In this document: positions 13,601 through 23,624 of the stretch, piece after piece
Position numbering within the stretch: position 1 is the stretch's first letter
How the letters are laid out: the number at the start of each line of letters is the position of its first letter
NCBI GenBank assembly: GCA_002118135.1
Contig: BDIU01000135.1
Location: 124,001-188,000, forward strand
Source of the DNA: Trebouxia sp. TZW2008
Taxonomy: Eukaryota; Chlorophyta; Trebouxiophyceae; Trebouxiales; Trebouxiaceae
DNA: 64,000 nt
Reading direction: 5' to 3'
Translations under genes and position numbers: made by a program
The notes under the pieces: generated by a model
The model's database searches: none
What the model saw: the letters and a program-made list of their open reading frames with translations, nothing else
Told to the model about the DNA's origin: nothing

Positions 13601-16600
13601 GTAAATTAGTGCCCATGCTTGTCCACTACATCAGGTGCTCAAATCAACCTTTCTGGTTGCAACTGTATGCTTGAGCTGTTGATCGCCAAGTCAAATCTCC
13701 TTGCAATTGACTTGCATCTTCTGTCAGACAAGCAGCTGTCTCAAATGGCAAAAGCCTTACTTTGTTTCTGGCCTGCGCTCAGTGAGCCCTGCCGGGGCAA
13801 TGCTGCAAAGCCCTGTTTGGAACTGCCCTTCTGCCCTTCCTCAACAGTCATGAGCAGCCTTGCCAAATGAGGCACAGCCGCAATCTGCCACTGCTTGTCT
13901 TCTTCCTTGGTCTGCTCATGCACACACGCTTGGACAGACTTCAGTGAGTCATCCAGAGCATCACTGAGTTGCAGCTGCTCTTCTGCTTCTCTGCAGGACT
14001 CGCCCTCCCCAAGAACCCTGAGAGCCCTGGCGGCTAGGGCTGGCAAACCCATGAACCCATTTATGGGAGGGCTGAATGGGGCCAGCCCAAGGACTGGCAC
14101 CAACAGGGGCAGGGCACCAGACACCCTGATGGCCCCTTTGCAGAGAGGGTCATCATCTGCCAAACACAGTAGCGTCCAAATCACTTCCTGCAAGACAGTA
14201 AGAAGAGTTTTGTCTCTATGCTCACACTACTTTTCCAGATCATGCATGTATCCTTCTTCTGTTCCACCCATTTTCTGCACAACAGCCAAATCGGTATTCT
14301 TTCTAAATTTCGATTTTGATTTGCAGCACATGCAACTGCTTATCCCCCTCCCACATCTTCTGCACAATTGCAACTCACACACTGCTGTGTCACTTTTCTG
14401 AAATGCATACATATACCAATTTTGGTGTTGCAAGGCACTATGCCATGCCCAGGGGCTTTCTGTTCTGCTACTGACTTGCCAGCCATTGCAACAGAGATTC
14501 AGTAGCAGAACAAAAGTGACCTTGAGCAAAAGTAGTGCATTGCATTACTATCCAATGGAAGCTGGCAGATGTACACGGCTGATCACATTTCCACACTCCC
14601 ACACTCACATGCGAGCAATTATCACAAACACTTGACAGCAGACCTACTTATGAACATGGCATACTGTGTATGCGCAAGCATCTGCATACTCATCCAGCTT
14701 GCTGACGGCACTGGGGGCCAGCAAAGGGTTTTGGGCAGCTGCGCCTTACACAAACAGTCTAGAACCTTGCAAAAGTCAGGGCTCCAGTAATCACCTTAAG
14801 CATGTTTAGTGCGCATGTGCAAGCATCTGCATTCCCATCAGCTTGTCAAGAGCAGTGAACGCCACTAGCACACTTCAAGCTGTTGGGCAGATGATTCTGG
14901 GATCAACATATGAGCATCTGGAGCAAGAAAGAGCAGCAGCAATCAAGTCATCATGAGCATGACTTAGTGCTCATGTGCGAGGCTGTCTTGTAGCAGCTCA
15001 CGGCATCATCAGCATATCATTACCAACAGAGAGATAGTACATCAGCGAACAGAACAGACAGCAATCACAAGTCACCTTGAGCATGACGAAGTGCGCATGT
15101 GCAAGGCTGTCCCGTAACAGCTGCACCAGCTTGCCTATAGCAATGGATGCCAGAATGAGATCTATGCTGGTGGACAGCTGCATACTTCAGGCATCCTGGC
15201 AGCAATCACGAAGAAGTAGACAACCCACAAGGCACTCACCTTGAGCATGGCATGGTGTGCAGGTATAAAAGTATCCCGCAGTAGCTGCACCAGTTTCCCT
15301 ACAGCTTGGGATGCCAGGATGTAGTCTTGACTGGTCGGCAGCTGCATAATTTGACTCAGCCAACAGAACAACAGTAGAGCTGCAAAAACTGGGACTTGCC
15401 TTGAGCATAGCGTAGTGCGCATGCGTAAGGCTGTCACGCAACAGCTGCACCAGTTTGCCTATAGCAGTGGATGCCAAAATAAGGTCACGGCTGGTTGGCA
15501 GCTGCACTGCTAGATGATGCAAAGCCTCCACTGCATGCTTTGCCGCTAGGCTCTGGACCCCTCCGTCCAGTGCATCCGACAGCCGCCTGCAGTATCAAGC
15601 TGTAGTTGGGATTGGATTGCCTTATCTGTCAGGCTGTAAGGGCGAAAAACTTGAAATGCCAGATGATGCAGTGCCTCCACTGCATACTTAGCTGCTAGGC
15701 TCTGCCCCCCTTCATCCAGCGCATCTGACAGACGCCTAGAACACATGATATATCAAGATTGAAAAGAAGTTGAACCATCACCATGCATGATTTGCTGCCA
15801 GGCTCTGTGTGCTCCCGTCCAGCGCATCTGAGGACTGCATGCACGTCAAGCATGGTGTTGAGAGGAGGCAGTGTACTGTGTAATGTTGGCCTCCCATCTT
15901 CCCTGCTGCAGCAAGCATGAACACCATGCGTGTCAATATGACACAATGCATGCTTGGCTGCCAGGCTCTGTACCCCTGGTGCCATCTGCATTCTGGCTGA
16001 GCTCTGGCTGCAGTCTGGCTAAGCTCAAATGCACCATGGCAAGAATTGCGCAACAGCACATGCCCACGAGGAAAGCAAACAGGCTCTTGCTGCAGTGGCG
16101 GTGCTCAGCAAGCATTGCTGCAGCCCTTGGCAAAGTAGGGCATGCCCAGCTTTTTGGAATGCAGCCATGCTTGCTGGCCACTATCATGCTCTCAAGCTTT
16201 GTCCTGATCACATGCGTTAGTGCTGCACATATGTCCGCCATGTGCAAATGCCCTGTCATTTCTGACAAAACAATTTTCATGAACCCCATGGAGTAGCCCA
16301 AGACAACGATCCAATCAAGACTGCTAAACAGTATTGACTTGCACTGACGTTGTCTGCATAACCCCAAGGTGGTCCTGTGTGACTGTAAAAGTGATTGAAC
16401 TTTTGAATTATGTTGCAGCTCAGCCAAGCCATTAACTTGCGGCAATGCTGCGGAACTTTGGGTCCTAGCTGGCACCTTGGGGCGCTTGTTTGCAATGTCT
16501 CCTTGCATAGTGAAGTTGTATTTGCATGTGTGCAATGTCTTTGCTGTGAATCAAGACACTGCAGCCAAGCCATTACAAATTCAGCGTGCATGAACATCAC

Positions 16601-17640
16601 CTACACAGTGCTGGCTGTATTCTGGCATCTGAAATGGTCTTTCGAGCCACTTCTGCTCAGCCTGACATTGCTTGCCAGCAACTTTGGGCTGTTTTAGGAC
16701 TCTAGCTTTTTCATTCTCGTGGCTTGTGTGTATGTTGTCAGAGCAGGAATGCCATGCAGAAATATAGTGGCTGCAGTATTGTAGACAGCCTGAAGGTGCC
16801 ATGAGCAAATTGCAAATGCGTGCCCCTGCTGAGTTGACATCAGGCAAGTATAGGAGCTTACGCAACAACTCCACAGTCCACCAGCAGGCTGCAGCCTGTT
16901 GGGCCTTGCTTCACAATGACGCTGACCGTCTGTACAGCTAGCTCGACTACACGCTCGCTGTGCTGCTCTGCGTGGCGCAGAAGGTCCACCAGGGCCGGAT
17001 AGACCTCTGCTTGTTGATGCTCATCCTGCCTGCCGCTGAATTGCAGTAAATACCATAGCAGAAAGAGACTGTTCTCCTGCTTGATCAAATCTCGTGTTGG
17101 GTCCTGAATGCGCTGGGCTAGCCTGTGGTACACCTGCGTGAATTTGGCTCTAGAGTGCCGGACAAGAGGCTGACCTAGATTGCAGAAGCCGCGAAAGCGA
17201 AGATCGCTGCAGCTGACACTGCGTTCTATCAACAGCCCTTACCGTGACAGTTTCAGCATGCTCAGAAACAGCCGCATCCTGCATCTTGCGCTGCAGGTCA
17301 GAGTTGGTGATCTACCATGCCAGACATGCTTTGAACGAGCTGCCGTTTCAGATCTGTGAACAGGGTATGCTGGGCATTGAGTTAGCTGCTGCTGGCCACA
17401 GCATGCGCGCTTGAACGCCTTCAGCGGCTCAGTAAAGCCGAGCCGAGGTCACATTCTTGCCATTTTACCCGTTTGCAGTGCATGTTTAGATTTCTGCTAC
17501 TCAACCTACCTCATTGCAGGTGTCACTCTTTAGCTGTGGTGAAGAGCACAACATGACAGCAAGCTGTTTGCGCACATTGCAAGGCTCCGCTGATGCCAGA
17601 CTCTCAAGCACATGCTAGCTGGAGGCATCAATCATTGCAA
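4696..17640 (-). CDS. Giant ARM-repeat protein (multi-exon)
   Basis: Exons encode armadillo-type helices: NQDAACAAGALLPLLDIV, GARQAGALPALVGLLER-like and EEAKAAAAAAGVVPTLVKLL. A consecutive in-phase chain is well supported: 13246-12905, 12219-12044, 11559-10546, 9982-9392, 9247-9029, 8202-8045 (each preceded by AG, followed by GT, or GC for the first). The 1014-nt exon carries a long Ser-rich linker between ARM units. Further ARM-like exons lie upstream (about 17630-17507, 17190-16862, 15590-15402, 14193-13750) and downstream (7480-7158, 6928-6807, about 6600, about 6500-6250, 5890-5720, 5181-4696), but their junctions were not all solved. One very large gene is most likely; two adjacent ARM genes cannot be excluded. 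ARM proteins are protein-binding scaffolds; no partner can be inferred. Many exons have decayed tandem copies in neighbouring introns. Confidence 0.7.
5485..5580. repeat. Short telomere-like CCCTAAA motifs
   Basis: AACCCTAAACCCTACA occurs near 5490 and TTAGGGTTTTTCCAAACCC near 5550, inside an intron of the ARM locus. These match the plant/green-algal telomere unit (TTTAGGG) or the 'telo box' promoter element, but only one or two units are present, so no telomere is implied. Confidence 0.4.
6248..6943 (-). repeat. Three diverged copies of one ARM exon
   Basis: Minus-strand copies near 6923-6845, 6625-6550 and 6455-6270 all follow an AG acceptor and begin with RLAEGLALL, RQAKGLVPL or RQAEGLVPL, followed by C(D/E)LL.GGP.N.A. 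The lowest copy extends into further ARM helices (DVGVIEKVVQLL) and ends at a GTAAAG donor. Whether all three are spliced in series or only one is used cannot be decided here. Confidence 0.7.
6661..7078. repeat. Long inverted repeat, about 148-bp arms
   Basis: The arm at 6661-6808 is the near-perfect reverse complement (roughly 90% by eye) of 6931-7078. Matching blocks include ACTTATACGAGAAGGGT and GACTTTGGTGTCAAAGCTCA in the right arm. The 122-bp spacer holds one of the ARM exon copies. Transcripts of either strand could fold into a long stem with the exon in the loop. Confidence 0.85.
7590..8860 (-). repeat. Array of partial ARM-exon copies
   Basis: The functional-looking exon is 8202-8045 (GTGCAG acceptor, phase-2 GTATGG donor). 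Copies of its 5' part with the same CAGGA(G/C) start lie at about 8850, 8727, 8595, 8458 and 8338. Copies of its 3' part (LAAKSAALAISALVCNHT) lie at about 7995, 7860 and 7700, some with stops or substitutions. 5' copies are therefore upstream of the exon and 3' copies downstream of it in transcription order. Confidence 0.8.
12720..13040 (-). repeat. Tandem duplication of an ARM exon
   Basis: The block ESLIRVLESGP(N/S)SLEAVKEA occurs twice, at about 13008-12906 and 12815-12720 on the minus strand. The first copy ends TCTCAG|GCAAGC and fits in phase with exon 12219-12044. The second has lost its donor (TCTCATTTTG). The second is therefore probably a non-functional copy in the following intron. 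Confidence 0.75.
14640..15990 (-). repeat. Serial ARM-exon copies, about 163-bp period
   Basis: Units beginning QLPTSRDLILAS or close variants and containing IGKLVQLLRD lie at about 15510-15402, 15345-15239 and 15182-15075, spaced about 163 bp. More decayed remnants lie toward 14640. On the other side, copies of SDALD(E/G)G.QSLAAK.AVEA lie at about 15590, 15736, 15830 and 15990. Only the 15590-15402 unit keeps both blocks fused in one frame, which marks it as the likely ancestral exon. Confidence 0.75.
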
Positions 17641-17750
17641 CCTTGTCTGTGCAAGCAGAACAGGCGCACATGCCGAATTGAGCTGTTAGCTCTCAGCCAC
17701 ATGCTAGTCAGAATCAGCAATCATTGCAGCCTTGTCCGTGCAAGAATCAC
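17590..17750. repeat. Tandem duplication, about 88 bp
   Basis: CACATGCTAG..GCAATCATTGCA.CCTTGTC.GTGCAAG occurs twice, at about 17609 and 17697. The first copy overlaps the acceptor of the most upstream ARM-locus exon (17630-17507), so this again duplicates an exon boundary. Confidence 0.65.
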
Positions 17751-17881
17751 AAGCGTACATGTGCTTCTGGATGATACATGACATAATTAGCTAGCACGAA
17801 AGCGCAAAGAGCAGATGTTCGCACAAGTTACACAGCTGTACAGAATGTCAACAATCATGTGTGAAAGAATGGCAAGATGAT

Positions 17882-17886
17882 TTACA
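17882..17886 (-). terminator. Poly(A) signal TGTAA of the Abraxas-like gene
   Basis: TGTAA on the minus strand lies 95-99 nt past the stop codon at 17981, a normal position for a chlorophyte polyadenylation signal. Confidence 0.6.
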
Positions 17887-17980
17887 GCATGGCACCTGCC
17901 TGCAGTCTGAGCCCTGCAGCCTCAGATTTGTTCCATCACAGCAACAGCCAAGCTCTCCGGCATGCAGATCAAGTGTGCAT

Positions 17981-19932
17981 TCATGCAGCATCAGTGGCAG
18001 CCTGATGCGCTAGCGATTCCAGCTGCCGCACTGCCTTCCTGTATATGCTCTCCATCAAATCCACCTGGCTCTGCAGTCCATGATGTGCCAAACTTCTGAC
18101 CATAGGTTCTGTGATTGCATTGTTGCCTGGAGCTGCAGTGCTGCTATTGCTGGAAGATGCAAGGCTGGTTGACTTGCCTGCAATCACATGATGCGTCACA
18201 TGGTACAGCACATGATCGTTGCGCTTGCATGTATTCAAGCGTGCAGTCAGGGTAGAACTGGAAGTAAGTAGTCTGTTCTTTGGCAACCATGTGTTGCTCA
18301 ATGTAGCAATGCTGCTTGTGTTTTGGGCTGTGCAATCAGTTTGATAACTCAGTCACATGGAACAAGAAATGTGAGGAAACAAAAGACATGACAGGACAAG
18401 ACAAGAACAGAAAAAGCAGAACAGAACAAAGGCAAAGCCTGTTGTGGTCAATGGCAAGAGATCAGGCGTACCTGCGGCTGTGCTCTTCTGTGGTGTGAAA
18501 GGAGAGTACAGGAAGCAGAAGTAAAAGCATAAAGAGCAAGTAAAAACAGCAACGAAGCAAAGCAAACACTAGTATACAAACTGCAACAATTACATGAACA
18601 GCAAGATACAATGCGTACCTGTAGCCTTGCCCTTCTGTGCTGTGAAAGCTGGTACCTTGGGCAGAAGTGGCATGGGCATGACAGGCTGATACTGCCGCAC
18701 TAATGAGCCTCTCTCGCCCAGATTTCTCACTTGCAAGTCCACTGCCTCTAGTTCATGACTGCATAAGCATGTCAATGCCTGAGTTGCCATTTTGTAACGA
18801 CAAGGAAATGTCCCTTGGAGTCGTGTCAATGTGTCAGATGGACTGGCACACACATAAGCTCCCTGCAGAATGGAACAATTTGTATGCATGGCAGCTACCG
18901 TGGCAAGAAAGGCATTGTAGGTGTCAATCAACACATTGGTGCAGAGGACGTTGACTGCATTGTGCACTTGTCTTGACTTAGCATTGCAGCATGCAATCAC
19001 AAAGCTCAAGACAGGGTCCCCAGTGTCATTCACTTTGCTTTGTAGACAAGTCCAGCTTTGCTCAAAATCTTGTCGTGGCAGATCAGGTAAACCAAGCTCA
19101 GTGCATCAGGCTCCAATGCTGGTGTACAAGCGATCGCTTTGATTTGTGACTGTCGGGATACAGTATACGCTGCTGAAGCAGTTACCTGCGGCTGTTCAGA
19201 CAGAACAGACGCTGCTGCAGTTCCAGAGAGCAGCCCTCATGGCGTGGTAGCGAGGAGAGCACTGCAAATATGGGTTGAAAGCCATGCTGTACAACACCTG
19301 AGCTGTTGAGTGCTGCGGGCATGCTGCTGGTGATCATACACTCTTGTGGAGTAGGCTGCAAGGATGATACAGGCCTATAGGCAAACCAGCCCAATATCTC
19401 ATCGGACTGTAGCTGGCCTTGAACAGCTTGGAGGAGCTCAACTGCACAGGTTGCACACCATGGGGTTCAATAATTTGACATGTCTGGCTCCAAGGCCACT
19501 GCACAGCCTTTGAACTGCTGACATGAGGCGTAAATAGGATGTGAATTGCGTACCTTCTGGTTCTCCAGCGACAAGAGTATTTGACAGATGCGCTGGGCAG
19601 CATATGTATGCTGTGATACAAGCTTCTTGTTGCTGGGTGATTTGAGCCTCTGTAATGTCAGCAGCCATTTTGCGCTAAGTAAGCCTTGTTTGCAAAGCTG
19701 GCAATGCAAGCTTACCTGCGGTGTCTGTTTTCGGCTCAAAATTTCTGATGTTCAAGTTCCCTATGGGTTGTATTCAAGCTGGATCAACTGATCTTACTGC
19801 TTGATACGCAGCAGAACGCGGCTATAATTCCACCTCACCTACGAGCAATCCGAATCCCTCGCTAGAAGTCGCAAGCGTGGGCAACAACGCAGCTATGGCG
19901 GAGCCTGTGGTCACGATGCTGTGCAAGGGCAT
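17981..19932 (-). CDS. Abraxas-family (FAM175) MPN-minus protein
   Basis: Six exons join in phase: 19932-19839, 19760-19716, 19649-19554, 19417-19186, 18758-18619, 18177-17981, giving 267 aa. The N-terminus resembles an MPN fold (SIVTTGSAIAALLPTL, then EGFGLLVGNL). It is followed by the family hallmark DEILGWFAYRP (compare LGW(Y/F).(F/Y)R in Abraxas/Abro1), a LFCLNS strand and LQVRNLGERGS. The C-terminal helix is amphipathic (YRKAVRQLESLAHQ). The zinc-binding EXnHXHX10D motif of active MPN+ enzymes is not seen, as expected for the inactive scaffold partner of BRCC36. In animals such proteins assemble the K63-specific BRISC and BRCA1-A deubiquitinases. This protein is much shorter than human Abraxas and lacks an evident pSXXF tail. 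The family call rests on motif resemblance. Confidence 0.65.
18470..18660 (-). repeat. Duplicated splice-junction segment in the Abraxas-like gene
   Basis: The end of exon 18758-18619 (ACAGAAGGGCAAGGCTACAG|GTACGC, minus strand) has a copy about 143 bp downstream (ACAGAAGAGCACAGCCGCAG|GTACGC). Including the copy as an exon would break the phase to exon 18177, so it is treated as intronic. Confidence 0.6.
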
Positions 19933-20234
19933 CGACAGCGTCGGGGCAAACACTTTTGGTCAAACTGCTGCATCAATATTTCCTGCAACTGATTTCCGCC
20001 GATAGCAGGCCTCGCTGCCGCCGTTCCGCTGCGGCTCTGCAAAATTGATAGAGAAATACCACAGAGCTTGAAAACCATTCTGAGCTGAAACCACACTGCA
20101 AAAGGCTGTTTTGGTCAGCTCCGAAAATCTGCGATTGAAAAGCCCTTTTCCAGATGCAGCAGAGTGCTGCAGTTGTTTTTGTTATTGTGAATGTAAAGCC
20201 GTGTAGTGCATGCATTTGCATGTCAGGCCACAAC

Positions 20235-21257
20235 TTACACATCTGACAACGCAGCATCCAATGCTTGCCATGATGCATAGCCTCGCTGTGCATGCTGCGC
20301 TGGGACTGACTCATCGTCATATTGAGTCGATCTAGAAAACAGCTCCATTGGCATCCAGCCTTTGTACCCTGCGGTGCAGGCTTAATGATGGCTTTCATGA
20401 TGTCTTCAATTGGCAGATAAGCGCCCCTACTTTTCTCTAGTGGAAACAGTCTTGCATTCCTGGATCAATCCATTCTGCTAGGGTGCCCCTTTACCTGAAA
20501 GGGGTGCCCCTCGACCAAGGATGCTGCATTTTCTCAGCATCAATCACTTGCACATAAAACAATTTGCTGACATCTACAGAATTCACAAGCTTTGCCAATG
20601 AAGCACACAGATCAGCGTCTGCTGTGGGGGTTTTGCCAGAGGGCTGTTTGGGGTCAGCCCATACGCTGCCCGCTATAGAGAATGTGTCTAGGATCATTCC
20701 AAAGTTTGATCTGTTCATGACTTGAACAATCTCCCAGATACCCTCCCATGTGTTATTTACTGTACTCCATGCAAGATTTTCATATGCAGACCTGACAACT
20801 GGCTCCTGTGCTAGACACATCTCTGCGATCTCAGTCATGTCTTGCACAATCTATGTCATGTTCTGTCATGTCATGTCACCCCTTGCATCATTGTGTTGGA
20901 CGGCACAGAAATCAGATTGGTCCTCAGCGCTTTGGCGAGCTTGAACCAAAGTTGCAGCTTCTCCAACTGATTGCTGTGCTCATGTTTGTCCAATACGCCG
21001 TTATAGAAAATGAAAGGCTGCAAGCTGATGATTTCAAGATCACACTCATCGCAGATCTGGCGAACCATGCCAGCTGCTTTTACCTCATTGGCTGAATTAG
21101 CACCACCAGGTAGCTCTTGCGCCAAAGATTTGACATCTGGGAAGAATACTTCGACCCCCTGGAAGTCATGGTCGGCAGCCTGACGAAGCTTGGTTTCTGG
21201 GCTGTGTGATTTGGCGCTTCCTAATGACATGGACGAGATTGCAAGCCTGCAACACAT
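20235..21257 (-). pseudogene. Broken fungal-type 3-dehydroshikimate dehydratase
   Basis: The family converts 3-dehydroshikimate to protocatechuate (quinate/shikimate catabolism, qa-4/QutC type; TIM barrel). Visible blocks in order: LAISSMSLG after a TTGCAG acceptor, FQGVEVFFPDV, ISLQPFIFYNGV, SAYENLAWST, NRSNFGMILDTFSIAG, VSKLFYVQVIDAEKM, then SRNARLFP, RGAYLPIEDI, GWMPMELFSRS and PAQHAQRGYASWQ, to a stop at 20235. The frame is not intact. It breaks near 20875 in a CATGA-rich slippage tract, shifts near 20508, has TGA at a conserved Trp just after, and shifts again near 20369. Splicing could mask the first two only with 29- and 35-nt introns, and the third only by deleting the conserved YLPIED block. 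Likely a pseudogene; clustered consensus errors at short G runs are the alternative. No first exon was found. Confidence 0.7.
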
Positions 21258-22319
21258 TGGCTGATGCTGTGCATGATAAACCTGTCTTGGGCAATCCTAG
21301 ACGTTGAGTACTTTTAGAACATGATATCCCTGGCATTTCACTTGCTGTGCCTGCACTCTGCACTTGCTCCAATACAATATGTCCAGAAACACATTAAGTG
21401 AGCTGCATGCTGCAAAACGCATGCGGTGTGGCTGGCACATGGCTGAGCGTGTCTGGGGCTCTCATACTGACTTTACTAGGCAGCTTTGTCATGCATTGCC
21501 AACATCTCACCTGTTCACGGCCGCAAAGCTTGCACTGGGCCCATCATCACACTTATGCTTGTTTGACCCAGTTAGCATGACGGAGCTACAGCAGCCGTGT
21601 CTGCCTCGTGCACTCCGGTTGAATTGCTTCCCAAACCGAAGTTGTACACAGTGCCGTCGCAGCAGCATGCGATTTACGGTACTTCCTTACATTGGGCGCT
21701 AAGCGGAACAGCATATGCATGCCGTTGCATTCACACTTGTAAACGAGTTGTATAATACCACGCCATTCTTCAGCGCATGGATCTTGAGCACTGTCGGCAG
21801 TGAGCCCCTTGCGCAAGTCTTTACCAAAGCTGCTGCGGGCAATCACGACTTATGCTTGTCTGCAATGGAAGATGAACCGGTCTAAGTCAAGTCTGTAAGG
21901 ACCCCCGTCGAGAGACGGTTTTTGAGCCGAGGCAAGCGTTGAGCTCACGGGACACGGCAACATCAGTTGCAGAAGTATTCAAGCGCTGCCTCGTTTTCGC
22001 TGACACTCCTCGTTTACGCACGGATTCGTGTGAGGCCCTGCAGTGTAAGTCCTGTACATGTGTCAGGGACTGCCCAATTTTCCTGTGCCAGAAAGCGTAA
22101 AGCAGCGGGTGTGTTATGCGGGTACGTTGCTTTTCTGCCTGAAATGCTGCGCCTGCTTGTGCTCAAAACCCTTGCAGCAGCTTCTAAGAAGTTTTGCGCA
22201 CCGTGAGCGTCTGAGGTTGAAAGAGTTCCCTAGCTGGGCCCAATACTGTTGAAATTTACACTTACTGGCACATGTGTGTGACATGAGTCTTGCCTTGCCA
22301 GGCTGACCTGTTCACGCGC
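21258..22319. other. Interval between pseudogene and cytosine deaminase
   Basis: No confident gene. A minus-strand open frame at 21846-21586 (begins with a possible exon, ARSSFGKDLRKGL) looks partly protein-like but has no recognised domain. The right part should contain the promoter of the cytosine deaminase gene. ATG 22115, directly before a GTACGT donor, could be its true start (Met-Arg, then splicing to 22302). Confidence 0.35.
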
Positions 22320-22874
22320 ATGATCCATTCGGTCCAGTCTTCTGGGGCTCATGCTGAAGCTGTGTGTCTTTTGCAGCAGGTTTCAGAGACAGGAAGATAT
22401 GAACACTGCGTGAGACTGGCGCATGATCAAGCACTCAAGTCTGAAGCTACAGGCGGCATTCCTATTGGATCAGTCCTGTATCACGCTCCAACCGGAAAGA
22501 CTTTGGGCCATGGCCACAACCAGCGCGTACAGAAAGACAGCAACATTCTGCATGCTGAAATGGACTGCCTTGAAAGCGTTGGCAGAACACTGAAAGGGAA
22601 GCCAATTCCATGGCATGAGACAGTTTGCGTCACTACACTTTCACCTTGCCTGATGTGCACAGGTGCCATACTGATGTATGGCATACCAAAAGTGATCATT
22701 GCAGAAAATGAGAATTACCTATCACCAGGAGAGGCGCTTTTGAAATCTCATGGTGTAGAAGTGGTTGTCTTGAAAGATGCCCAGTGCACACAAACAATGC
22801 AATCATGGATTGAGCGACACCCAGAACTTTGGCACGAGGATGTGGCAGGCAATGTCCAGGGTGCAAGAACTTGA
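22320..22874 (+). CDS. Cytosine deaminase, fungal FCY1 type
   Basis: It should hydrolyse cytosine to uracil and ammonia (pyrimidine salvage). With ATG 22320 the product is 184 aa, close to the 158 aa of yeast Fcy1. The zinc ligands and catalytic Glu are present: HAE at residues 78-80 and SPCLMC with Cys110 and Cys113. Flanking signatures GGIPIGSVL, GHGHNQR, TLSPC.MCTGAI.MYGIP and the WHED C-terminus match the yeast-type enzyme rather than bacterial CodA, which is an unrelated amidohydrolase. The whole catalytic domain lies in one exon, unlike its intron-rich neighbours, which may reflect late acquisition. The N-terminus is uncertain: the frame is open upstream to an acceptor at 22301, and an upstream Met-Arg exon is possible. 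It lies about 1.1 kb from a second fungus-like gene. Confidence 0.85.
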   Translation: MIHSVQSSGAHAEAVCLLQQVSETGRYEHCVRLAHDQALKSEATGGIPIGSVLYHAPTGKTLGHGHNQRVQKDSNILHAEMDCLESVGRTLKGKPIPWHETVCVTTLSPCLMCTGAILMYGIPKVIIAENENYLSPGEALLKSHGVEVVVLKDAQCTQTMQSWIERHPELWHEDVAGNVQGART

Positions 22875-23624
22875 GAAGGTTTTTCAAATTTGAGGTCATG
22901 CACACCTACAGACAGGGCAATAGCAGCGCACTGCCAATTGAGTTGCAAACTCTGTCAAAAGCTGTTACAGGTAGTGATTTCTGGCAGATTCTTACGCTCA
23001 AACCCAAGGCCACCTGTGCTTCCTAGAAAGATGTTGACAATTTTGTAGTTTGTATGCATAACACGACATGTGTTGTCCTTGACAAGGCTAGTCATTGCAG
23101 CCTTGTCTTGAACCTATTGCCCTTGGGCGGCCCGCCAGCGTTCAGCACATAGGCTGCAGTAGGCTGTCTAACCTACTGCTTGCATAGCACTGGTACGCAG
23201 GGGCTTGACTGTGTTACATCACAAGTGTAGCATTAGGGATGCTGTTGACCGTAGTCAACACCAGCTCCGAGTTCCAGTAATGCTAGTAGCAGATGACTAT
23301 ATGCTCTGTCCAGAGGCTGCACTCTCTGAAGGCTTTGCTGACAGGAGTTGGATGCACAAATGGCATGGCTCAAGGCGAGATCATTCGTTAGTGCGAAGCC
23401 TGCTTCTCTCAATCATTCATGCTGGCGTCGAGCTCAATGCGGAGAGGCTCCGGAAGCAACGCTGCCGGCAAATGCAGACGCGCACTGGTACTGCCTGATG
23501 AGGTGAAATTGATTCTGTCGCGGCTGAGACCGGCCACTTGCGTATGGCTTGCAGCCACCAGCTGCTTTCAGAATAAGTTTGATCTGCTTCTGACCTCGCG
23601 GCTCCCGGCAGGCTACCGCAGACT
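22875..23624. other. Promoter/5' region of the exonuclease gene
   Basis: No gene was recognised. The last 200 bases are richer in CG and contain a plus-strand open frame (23419 onward) that overlaps the proposed start at 23625 in another frame. It is read as 5' leader, although an upstream coding exon cannot be excluded. Confidence 0.4.

Noticed and set aside
19554..19668. Abraxas-like start at ATG 19668 (Met-Ala-Ala-Asp)
   Set aside because: Two upstream exons join in phase and supply the expected MPN N-terminal strand; this ATG falls in the intron before the acceptor at 19650.
20235..21257. Intact dehydratase gene with 29-nt and 35-nt introns
   Set aside because: The removed segments still resemble conserved family residues (HPSRMD before SRN), the introns would be exceptionally short, and a third frameshift remains; a pseudogene or sequence error fits better.
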